The position numbers and the translations under genes were made by a program. Source: Desulfobacterales bacterium (GTDB lineage Bacteria; Desulfobacterota; Desulfobacteria; Desulfobacterales; C00003060). Taken from it: 9,438 bases of DNA. Under the pieces are notes generated by a model. That model saw nothing but the letters and a program-made list of their open reading frames with translations, did no database searches and was not told the origin of the DNA. Positions 1 to 5,797 of the stretch are shown here, piece after piece; within the stretch, counting starts at the first letter, position 1, and the number at the start of each line of letters is the position of its first letter. The stretch is from assembly GCA_030616425.1 (NCBI GenBank), contig JAUWXJ010000086.1:1-9438 (forward strand), given 5' to 3'.

Positions 1-1
1 G

Positions 2-1984
2 GGGGGTGATCTTGTTGTCCACGTGGAGCACGGTATTGGCCGGTATAATGGCCTTATAAAGCTTGAGGTGGCAGAGATTGTGAACGATTTTCTGGCCATT
101 GAGTTCAAGGACGGTGACAAGCTCTATGTCCCGGTGGACCGCATGAACTGTGTGCAAAAGTATGTGGGCGTGGATGGCATTACAGCGCGTTTGGACAAGA
201 TGGGCGGCAAATCATGGGAGAGGATAAAACAACGGGTAAAAAAATCGATCCAGAAGATGGCAGGCGAGCTCCTTAAGCTTTATGCCTGGCGCAAGGTTCA
301 GAAGGGTCATGTCTATTCACCACCGGACCGGTACTTTCAAGAGTTTGAGGCCGGGTTCGAGTACGCCGAGACACCAGATCAGACCAGGGCGATCGAGGAG
401 GTGTTGGCCGACATGGAATCGCCCGTGCCCATGGACCGGCTGGTTTGCGGTGATGTGGGGTATGGAAAGACCGAGATTGCCTTGCGTGCGGCCTTTAAGG
501 CGGTCTGGGACCACAAACAGGTGGCGTTCCTGGTCCCAACAACAATCCTTGCTGAGCAGCATTTCCAGAGCTTTAAAAATCGATTTGAGCCTTATCCGGT
601 TGAGATAGAGACGCTGAGCCGGTTTCGCTCGCCCAAACAGCAGCGGGCCGTTGTAGGAAAGCTAAAGGAAGGGCAAGTAGATATAGTCATTGGCACTCAT
701 CGGATTTTACAGAAAGATATTGCTTTTAAAGATCTAGGCCTAGTCATCATTGATGAAGAGCAGCGCTTCGGCGTAGCCCACAAGGAAAGGCTGAAGCGAC
801 TCTGTCGTGTGGTGGATGTACTTGCACTGACTGCCACGCCCATACCTAGAACACTTCACATGTCTTTGATGGGTGTCAGGGATCTGAGCGTGATTGCAAC
901 ACCGCCGGAGTACCGGTACGCTATCAAGACATACATCAGCCCGTTTGACGATAGAGTGGTGGCAGAGGGGATTCAGAGAGAGCTTGAACGGGGCGGCCAA
1001 ATATTTTTTGTCCACAACAATATCCGAACCATCTGGAGTGCGGCCCGTCACCTTCAAGGGCTGGTACCGGGTGCGCGGGTCGGGGTGGCCCACGGACGCC
1101 TGAGTGATGAGGAACTCGAAAAGGTGATGCTCAAGTTCTTAAATCATGAGATCGATCTGTTGGTTTGCACCACCATCATTGAGTCAGGGCTCGATTTCTC
1201 ATCGGCCAATACCATTTTGATCAACCGGGCTGATAAGTTTGGTCTGGCTCAGATGTATCAGCTTCGAGGTAGAGTGGGGCGGGCAGATGAGCAGGCCTAT
1301 GCCTATCTATTCATACCGCATGAGAGCGCGCTGACAAGGGATGCCCAGAAACGCCTCAAGGTCCTTATGGAGCACAGCGATCTCGGGGCTGGTTTTCAGA
1401 TTGCCATGAGTGACCTTCAGATAAGAGGGGGCGGCACCATCCTTGGGGCCTCACAGTCCGGGCACATCGCATCGGTCGGCTATGAGATGTATCTTCAGCT
1501 CATGGAGCGTGCCGTGAGCGAACTGAAGGGAGAGCCTGTTGAACCAGAGATAGACCCGGAGATTAAGGTGGATTGGTCAGCCTACCTCCCTGAGACCTAT
1601 ATATCTGATATTGACCAGAGGCTGATGTCATACAAGCGCTTGGCCAGGATGACCGAGTCATCCGAGGTTGTGGAGTTTCAAGAAGAACTCCGGGACCGCT
1701 TTGGCCCTCTTCCCGAACCGGCAAGGGTTCTCATAGACAAGATCATGCTCAGGGTGATGTGCAAAAAGATAGGCGTTGAGCGCTTGGAGTTGGCCGGTCA
1801 AAAACTCGTGCTTGCCTTTGCCCAAGATTCCTCCTTGAGCCCAGAAAAGATAACCCGGCTAATACAAAGAGAGCCGGATCGATTCAGGCTGACACCAGAT
1901 GGCGTGCTCAAGGTATCAGTGCCATCTGGCGAGACCGGAGACGCTGTGGAGGCAACCAAAAAGGTCTTGCAAGATCTGGCCTGA
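2..1984 (+). CDS. mfd: Transcription-repair coupling factor Mfd, C-terminal part (5' end outside window)
   Basis: Mfd is a cytoplasmic ATP-dependent DNA translocase that removes RNA polymerase stalled at lesions and recruits UvrA for nucleotide excision repair. The reading frame is open to the left edge, and residues before the GTG at 23 already match the family (GDLVVHVEHGIGRY), so that GTG is internal. The 660 visible residues begin in the RNA-polymerase-interaction domain. The SF2/RecG-like motor follows: Walker A GDVGYGKTE at fragment residues 150-158, the DEEQ box (DEEQRFG, 251-257), TATPIPRT from 277 and QLRGRVGR at 420-427. The C-terminal TRCF domain, which masks the UvrA-binding surface in known Mfd, covers about 515-615. 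About 490 N-terminal residues (the UvrB-like region) should lie outside if the protein has the usual length of about 1150. No frameshift or missing motif is seen. The identification is very secure. Confidence 0.97.
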   Translation, partial: GGDLVVHVEHGIGRYNGLIKLEVAEIVNDFLAIEFKDGDKLYVPVDRMNCVQKYVGVDGITARLDKMGGKSWERIKQRVKKSIQKMAGELLKLYAWRKVQKGHVYSPPDRYFQEFEAGFEYAETPDQTRAIEEVLADMESPVPMDRLVCGDVGYGKTEIALRAAFKAVWDHKQVAFLVPTTILAEQHFQSFKNRFEPYPVEIETLSRFRSPKQQRAVVGKLKEGQVDIVIGTHRILQKDIAFKDLGLVIIDEEQRFGVAHKERLKRLCRVVDVLALTATPIPRTLHMSLMGVRDLSVIATPPEYRYAIKTYISPFDDRVVAEGIQRELERGGQIFFVHNNIRTIWSAARHLQGLVPGARVGVAHGRLSDEELEKVMLKFLNHEIDLLVCTTIIESGLDFSSANTILINRADKFGLAQMYQLRGRVGRADEQAYAYLFIPHESALTRDAQKRLKVLMEHSDLGAGFQIAMSDLQIRGGGTILGASQSGHIASVGYEMYLQLMERAVSELKGEPVEPEIDPEIKVDWSAYLPETYISDIDQRLMSYKRLARMTESSEVVEFQEELRDRFGPLPEPARVLIDKIMLRVMCKKIGVERLELAGQKLVLAFAQDSSLSPEKITRLIQREPDRFRLTPDGVLKVSVPSGETGDAVEATKKVLQDLA

Positions 1985-1991
1985 CATGATA

Positions 1992-2011
1992 GCGGGTTTG
2001 CGCCAACCCGT
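1992..2011 (+). terminator. Weak candidate terminator hairpin after mfd
   Basis: CGGGTT (1993-1998) pairs with AACCCG (2005-2010) across a six-base loop, with a possible G-T closing pair outside. It begins 8 bases after the mfd stop codon, where a terminator would be expected. The T run (TTTT at 2021-2024) is short and about 10 bases from the stem, so a Rho-independent terminator is only a possibility. The gap to the next gene and the repeat in it fit a transcription-unit boundary. Confidence 0.25.
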
Positions 2012-2083
2012 CCCACAACCTTTTAGTCCGTTAGTTGTGAAGTTCGTGTTTTTTGTGGCAGCAAACTGTTTACCATGGAGGAC

Positions 2084-2181
2084 GAAAGCTGGAAGCTCAA
2101 AGCTCAAAGCTGAAAGGAAGAGAAGCTAGGAGTCCAAGATCTAAGTATTGCTTTGAGCTTTCAGCCTTCAGCTTTGAGCTT
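2084..2181. repeat. AAGCT-rich intergenic inverted repeat
   Basis: The left arm is made of AAGCTCAAAG / AAGCTGAAAG-like units. The right arm is their reverse complement in several overlapping registers. The longest perfect pairing I can place is 15 bp: 2100-2114 (AAGCTCAAAGCTGAA) with 2167-2181 (TTCAGCTTTGAGCTT). A second register pairs the left arm with 2151-2164. The right arm ends 21 bases before the next start codon. No coding potential is apparent. Dispersed repeats of this composition are something I associate with deltaproteobacterial genomes, but that is recollection and was not checked here. Confidence 0.6.
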
Positions 2182-2202
2182 GTCCGGGTTAGGGACTAAA
2201 AG

Positions 2203-3141
2203 ATGAGAAATTGTGGGAAGATAGCGATTGGACTTGTTATTCTATGCCTCATTTCTGGATGCTCCGGCAAGAGTGGTACGTCAGCTCAAGATCAGGTAGT
2301 GATCCGTGTGGATGATCGCGTGCTCACCCTGACCGAGTTTAATGAATACTTTGAGTCAATCAGAATGAGCTGCGACAAAGAGGAAGCCAAAAATAGTGTT
2401 AGCATGCAGGATGCCAGACTTAGTTTCCTCCTACAACTCGTTGAGGAGATGATCATTCTAAGACGAGCCGATGAGCTCCAGCTACATGTCTCGCCCCAGG
2501 AGTTGGATGAGGCTGTGCGCGATTTTCAAGAAGACTATCCTGAATCGGGCTTTGAACATCTGTTTCTCAAGCAGGCCATTTCCTTTGAGGCATGGAAAGA
2601 AAGGCTCGAGAAGCGGCTCTTGGTGGAAAAGGTAATCCGCATAGAGCTCTTGAAAGAAGTTTCGATCACACCGCAAGAGATAAAGGATTATTATGACAAA
2701 CACTTGAAAGAGTGGAGCCATGGGGAAGAGATACGGGCCCGCCACATTTTGCTCCCAAGTGAGGATCAGGCAAAGAAGATTCTGGGGCGGCTTCAAGGTG
2801 GTGATGACTTTGCCGGCCTGGCCCGGCTTCATTCACTGGCGCCAGAGGCTAAATACGGCGGGGATATGGGATATGTATCCCGCGGCCAACTTCCCAAGTC
2901 CCTTGAGGAACCCCTTTTTGACCTAGAACAGGGGGGGGTGAGTCCGGTGATTAAGACGCCTTACGGATTTCACATCTTTAATGTAATCGAAAAAAGGGAA
3001 GCGGGTAAGCCAAAGATCGAAGAGTGCATCGAAAGGATCAAGCAGGGTATCCAGAAGGAAAAGGTGGAGGCTGCCTACGGATCGTGGTTGGCTAAGCTAC
3101 GATCACGATATGACATCGAAGTCGAAAAGGATATGATTTGA
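2203..3141 (+). CDS. Parvulin-type peptidyl-prolyl cis-trans isomerase, predicted lipoprotein
   Basis: This is a predicted envelope-anchored foldase (PpiC/PrsA/SurA family, EC 5.2.1.8) of 312 residues. A basic N-terminus and hydrophobic stretch lead into a lipobox, ISG-Cys20, with Ser at +2. In enterobacteria Ser at +2 would favour the outer membrane; that placement is inferred. A helical SurA_N-like chaperone region covers about residues 30-165. One parvulin domain follows at about 176-264, with RHILL (His181), GGDMGYV and GFHIF (His257), so both signature histidines are kept and activity is plausible. A charged helical tail ends the protein. The ATG at 2203 is preceded by AGGGA at 2191-2195 and gives a correctly placed signal peptide. 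A run of eight G lies in the parvulin-coding part. The stop codon overlaps the next start by one base, so the two parvulin genes are probably translated together. Family is certain; orthology to PrsA, PpiC or SurA is not settled. Confidence 0.9.
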   Translation: MRNCGKIAIGLVILCLISGCSGKSGTSAQDQVVIRVDDRVLTLTEFNEYFESIRMSCDKEEAKNSVSMQDARLSFLLQLVEEMIILRRADELQLHVSPQELDEAVRDFQEDYPESGFEHLFLKQAISFEAWKERLEKRLLVEKVIRIELLKEVSITPQEIKDYYDKHLKEWSHGEEIRARHILLPSEDQAKKILGRLQGGDDFAGLARLHSLAPEAKYGGDMGYVSRGQLPKSLEEPLFDLEQGGVSPVIKTPYGFHIFNVIEKREAGKPKIEECIERIKQGIQKEKVEAAYGSWLAKLRSRYDIEVEKDMI

Positions 3142-4130
3142 TGAAGAGACAATCGATTCGAACAAAATTTTTCAGTCTTTTGATCATCCTTTCCAGTTTG
3201 GCCTTGGGGGCTGCGGCAGGTTACACTGAGCTGGTAGATCGCATTGTGGCCATAGTCAACGATGATGCCATCACCCTTTCAGAACTAAATGAAGCGTATC
3301 TGCCTTTTGCCCAACAGATTCGTGAAGCCAACAATCCGCCAGAGGTGGAGCGCGAGATGATCTTCAAGCTTCGCCAGGAGATCTTGAACAAGCTGATTGA
3401 CCAAAAGCTGACCGATCAGGAGACTGAAAGATTGCAGGTCTCGGTTAATGACAAGGAGGTAGATCAGAGAATAGAACAGATCAAGAGTGAACATTTTCTA
3501 ACAGAAGAAGACATTAGAAAAACTCTTGCAGCCCAAGGATACACCCTGGAGGAATATCGCGAACGGATCAAGGAGCAGCTGCTTCGGGTCAAGCTCATCA
3601 ATATTGAGGTGAAATCCAAGATTGCCGTTAGCGGAAAAGAGATTCAGGACTATTATGAGGAGCACAAGGAAGAGTATCAGGGAGGGCAGAAATACCACCT
3701 CCGGACGATCCTGATAAAGGCATCGCCCTTGGCCAGGGCTGGTCAAAAAAGGGTAGCACTTGAAAGGATCAAATCGATTGTAAGAGAGTTGAAGTCAGGG
3801 GCAGCCTTTGATGTGCTGGCCAAAAAGTATTCACAGGATGGCACTGCCGCCGCAGGAGGAGACCTTGGTCTATTTACCTTGGACGAGCTTTTGCCCGAGT
3901 TTCAGGAGATGGTCTTGTGGATGGGGGAAGGTGAAATCAGTCCGATCTTAGAAACACCAAAGGGGTATCAAATCCTTATGCTTCAAGAGATAAAGAAGAT
4001 ACCAGGAAAAACCCTGGAGGAAGCCAGGATAGAAATTCAGGAAAGGCTTTACCGGGAGTCGGTCGGAGAAAAATACAAGGCCTGGCTGAAGCTGCTCAGA
4101 GAACGATCCTATGTGAAGATTATTCAGTAG
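3141..4130 (+). CDS. SurA-like periplasmic chaperone with one parvulin domain
   Basis: This is a secreted SurA-family protein of 329 residues, probably helping outer-membrane proteins fold in the periplasm. I chose the ATG at 3141 over the TTG just before it. The ATG shares one base with the preceding TGA and has AAGGA at 3127-3131, 9 bases upstream. A Sec signal peptide (hydrophobic stretch to about residue 24, ending LGAAAG) has no lipobox. The mature start VDRIVAIVNDDAITLSEL is typical of SurA. The SurA_N region runs to about residue 170, one parvulin domain covers about 185-285, and the C-terminal helix ends WLKLLRERSYVKI as in SurA. E. coli SurA has two parvulin domains and about 428 residues, so this is a short form. 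The usual RHIL and GxH histidines are replaced by Thr189 (LRTILI) and Gln277 (GYQIL), suggesting a chaperone with little or no isomerase activity. I leave the symbol blank because orthology to surA is likely but unproven. Confidence 0.9.
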   Translation: MKRQSIRTKFFSLLIILSSLALGAAAGYTELVDRIVAIVNDDAITLSELNEAYLPFAQQIREANNPPEVEREMIFKLRQEILNKLIDQKLTDQETERLQVSVNDKEVDQRIEQIKSEHFLTEEDIRKTLAAQGYTLEEYRERIKEQLLRVKLINIEVKSKIAVSGKEIQDYYEEHKEEYQGGQKYHLRTILIKASPLARAGQKRVALERIKSIVRELKSGAAFDVLAKKYSQDGTAAAGGDLGLFTLDELLPEFQEMVLWMGEGEISPILETPKGYQILMLQEIKKIPGKTLEEARIEIQERLYRESVGEKYKAWLKLLRERSYVKIIQ

Positions 4131-4190
4131 ACCCTTGTCACTGGATGCTGGATGAATCGAATGCAGATTGTTTCTCTTCTCCCTTTAATT

Positions 4191-4212
4191 CCGAATTGCG
4201 CCTGACGGCTTG
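4191..4212. repeat. 22-base direct repeat, copy 1
   Basis: This copy begins CCGAATTGCGCC and ends CGGCTTG. It recurs at 4305-4326 with one difference (A at 4205, G in the other copy). The starts are 114 bases apart and a palindrome lies between them. Just upstream, the heptamer CTGGATG is tandemly doubled at 4141-4154. The region has no open frame of note. Confidence 0.75.
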
Positions 4213-4226
4213 CCCTCGGCCACAGA

Positions 4227-4281
4227 TTCGACTTGAGCTCACCGAAAGTTGAGCTCCCTTCGGTCTGAGCTCAGGGTCGAA
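4227..4281. repeat. Imperfect 55-base palindrome (REP-like element)
   Basis: Four arms pair in order. TTCGAC (4227-4232) pairs with GTCGAA (4276-4281). TGAGCTCACCGAA (4234-4246) pairs with TTCGGT plus GAGCTCA (4259-4264 and 4267-4273), with a two-base bulge at 4265-4266. The 12-base loop itself contains a third GAGCTC. About 19 pairs in total form a strong hairpin on either strand. No T run follows, so it is not a standard terminator, though it could stall polymerase or protect the upstream mRNA. It looks like a dispersed REP/MITE-type element; copy number elsewhere cannot be seen from here. Confidence 0.7.
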
Positions 4282-4294
4282 GACGGGCCGAATG

Positions 4295-4345
4295 GAGAAC
4301 ATTACCGAATTGCGCCTGGCGGCTTGAGAACATTACCGCATTCCG
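4295..4345. repeat. Tandem partial repeat including 22-base direct repeat copy 2
   Basis: GAGAACATTACCG occurs at 4295-4307 and again at 4326-4338, 31 bases apart. The similarity continues to 20 bases with two mismatches, ending at about 4314 and 4345. The second copy of the 22-base direct repeat (4305-4326) lies inside the first unit. The repeat ends about 12 bases before the asnS start codon, so the asnS upstream region is built mostly from repeated sequence. Confidence 0.65.
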
Positions 4346-4352
4346 AAATGAT
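4324..4352 (+). promoter_or_regulatory. Candidate promoter for asnS, possibly giving a leaderless mRNA
   Basis: TTGAGA (4324-4329, 5 of 6 to the sigma-70 -35 consensus) is followed after 17 bases by AATGAT (4347-4352, 4 of 6 to TATAAT). Transcription would begin near 4358-4360, at the asnS ATG itself. The absence of any Shine-Dalgarno-like sequence before that ATG fits this. The -10 match is weak and such matches occur by chance, so this remains a hypothesis. Confidence 0.25.
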
Positions 4353-4357
4353 ATGTC

Positions 4358-5653
4358 ATGGCGATAGTTAAGATTGATGCCGTAGGAGGATACGAGGGGC
4401 AAAGTGTCACCATTTGTGGGTGGCTGACCCACAAACGCTCCAGTGGTCGAATACGCTTTCTGATGCTCAGGGATGGCACAGGCACAATTCAGGCTACCTT
4501 GATTAAGGGTGAGACGAATGAGCATGCCTTAGACCTCTACTCAGAACTGCTCCAGGAATCTTCACTGGCTGTTACAGGAACAGTTCGCAGGGACAAACGA
4601 GCTCCAGGGGGATACGAGATCCTGGTATCGGATGTTGAGGCATTTCAGGTTGCCGACACATATCCTATTGCACCCAAGGAGCACGGCGTGGGGTTCCTGA
4701 TGGATCACCGCCATCTGTGGCTCCGGTCTTCTCGGCAGTGGGCTATCTTGCATGTTCGCCACACCGTGATCAATGCGGCACGCAGGTTCTTCGACGATCA
4801 GGGGTTCACGCTGCTTGATGCCCCTATCCTTACTGGTGCATCGTGCGAGGGTACCACAACGCTCTTTGAAACAGATTACTTTGGAGACAGGAAGGCGTAC
4901 TTGTCTCAGAGCGGTCAGCTTTACATGGAGGCGGGTGCTATGGCCTTTGGGAAGGTATACTGCTGTGGGCCCACATTTCGGGCTGAGAAGTCAAAAACCA
5001 GGCGGCATCTTACCGAGTTTTGGATGATTGAACCTGAGGTTGCATTTGCTGATCTTGAGACTATTATGAAGTTGGCCGAAGCCTTGATTGTGGCTATTGT
5101 GGAAGAGGTCCTGAAGACGCGACAGCAGGAGCTTCACCTGCTGGAACGCGATATCACAAGGATTGAGAAGATTCGGCCCCCCTTTTATGTGATCAGTTAT
5201 GATGAAGCTTTGCAGATCTTGAAGGATGCTGGGGAATCACTCCCGTGGGGGGAGGATTTTGGAGGGAGCCAGGAGACCATTGTCTCAAATCATTTTGACA
5301 AGCCGGTGCTGATTCACAGGTATCCAGCGCAAATCAAGGCCTTTTATATGAAAAACGATCCTGATCGCTCAGAGGTTGCGCTGTGCCTTGACGTACTCGC
5401 CCCCGAGGGATACGGGGAGATCATCGGGGGTGGCCAGCGCGAGGACGATACGGCTATCTTGAAGGAGAAGATCGAGGAGGCTGAACTGCTGGCTGAAGAC
5501 TTTAAGTGGTATTTAGACCTGCGACGTTACGGAAGTGTTCCGCACGCTGGTTTTGGCCTGGGCATTGAGAGAACCGTGGCATGGCTCTGCGGCCTTGAGC
5601 ATGTCAGGGAGTCCATTCCCTTTCCGAGGCTTATGGACAGGTTGTATCCGTGA
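4358..5653 (+). CDS. asnS: Asparaginyl-tRNA synthetase
   Basis: AsnRS (EC 6.1.1.22) is a cytoplasmic class IIb enzyme that charges tRNA-Asn with asparagine using ATP. The 431 residues are a normal length. An N-terminal OB-fold anticodon-binding domain (about 1-105, with GWLTHKRSSGRIRFLMLRDG) precedes the catalytic domain. Motif 2 is FRAEKSKTRRHLTEFWMIEPE, from Phe207 and slightly longer than quoted safely here in one piece: FRAEKSKTRR then HLTEFWMIEPE. Motif 3 is HAGFGLGIERTVAWLCGLEH from residue 396, followed by the IPFPR ending. FGLGIER and EHVRESIPFPR separate it from AspRS, and the OB-fold separates it from AsnA-like proteins. The Lys/Arg-rich motif 2 resembles the Thermus type of AsnRS as I remember it. 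The ATG at 4358 places the OB-fold at the usual distance from the N-terminus, although no ribosome-binding site is visible. It stands between two intergenic regions and is probably its own transcription unit. Its presence implies direct charging of tRNA-Asn, without excluding GatCAB. Confidence 0.96.
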   Translation: MAIVKIDAVGGYEGQSVTICGWLTHKRSSGRIRFLMLRDGTGTIQATLIKGETNEHALDLYSELLQESSLAVTGTVRRDKRAPGGYEILVSDVEAFQVADTYPIAPKEHGVGFLMDHRHLWLRSSRQWAILHVRHTVINAARRFFDDQGFTLLDAPILTGASCEGTTTLFETDYFGDRKAYLSQSGQLYMEAGAMAFGKVYCCGPTFRAEKSKTRRHLTEFWMIEPEVAFADLETIMKLAEALIVAIVEEVLKTRQQELHLLERDITRIEKIRPPFYVISYDEALQILKDAGESLPWGEDFGGSQETIVSNHFDKPVLIHRYPAQIKAFYMKNDPDRSEVALCLDVLAPEGYGEIIGGGQREDDTAILKEKIEEAELLAEDFKWYLDLRRYGSVPHAGFGLGIERTVAWLCGLEHVRESIPFPRLMDRLYP

Positions 5654-5699
5654 GTAGAAATTCAGGGAGTGGGCCGTAGTTGGAGTGTTGGGAAATGCC

Positions 5700-5729
5700 T
5701 TGACCGCTAGCACAATACAAGGTTAAGAT
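5700..5729 (+). promoter_or_regulatory. Candidate sigma-70 promoter upstream of mgtE
   Basis: TTGACC (5700-5705, 5 of 6) and TAAGAT (5724-5729, 4 of 6) are separated by 18 bases. The implied start near 5736 would leave a leader of about 60 bases containing the 16-base palindrome. It is the best promoter-like match I found between asnS and mgtE, and could drive mgtE-recO and perhaps glyQ. No experimental or comparative support is available. Confidence 0.35.
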
Positions 5730-5769
5730 TACAGGTACCTGTTGGGCACAAGCAGCGCAGGGGCCCAAG

Positions 5770-5785
5770 ACAAATCATGATTTGT
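5770..5785. promoter_or_regulatory. Perfect 16-base palindrome, possible operator or leader hairpin before mgtE
   Basis: ACAAATCATGATTTGT is a perfect inverted repeat without spacer, ending 12 bases before the mgtE ATG and directly abutting the likely ribosome-binding site (AGAGA, 5787-5791). Its two-fold symmetry and length suit a dimeric helix-turn-helix repressor. As RNA, lacking a loop, it would form a weaker hairpin of about six pairs. The regulator, if any, is unknown. It is downstream of the candidate promoter, so binding would act as a roadblock. Confidence 0.4.
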
Positions 5786-5797
5786 TAGAGATAAGAC

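Noticed and set aside
23..25. GTG at 23 as a true start codon for mfd
   Set aside because: The frame is open to the left edge and the residues before the GTG already match Mfd, so it is an internal valine.
2041..2110. Short open frame from ATG 2075 (12 codons)
   Set aside because: It is too short, runs into the repeat and shows no ribosome-binding site or recognisable product.
1899..2129. Open frame crossing the mfd end into the gap, and other overlapping frames on both strands (for example 5785-6147 and 6475-6840 on the minus strand)
   Set aside because: They lie opposite or within well-identified genes, have compositions typical of shadow frames (Ser/Arg-rich or Leu-rich) and match no family I recognise.
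3138..3140. TTG at 3138 as start of the SurA-like gene
   Set aside because: The ATG three bases later is preferred: it overlaps the TGA stop in the usual TGATG arrangement and has AAGGA at good spacing.
4131..4357. CRISPR-like array before asnS
   Set aside because: There are only two copies of each repeat, spacings differ (31 and 114 bases), and no cas genes are nearby.
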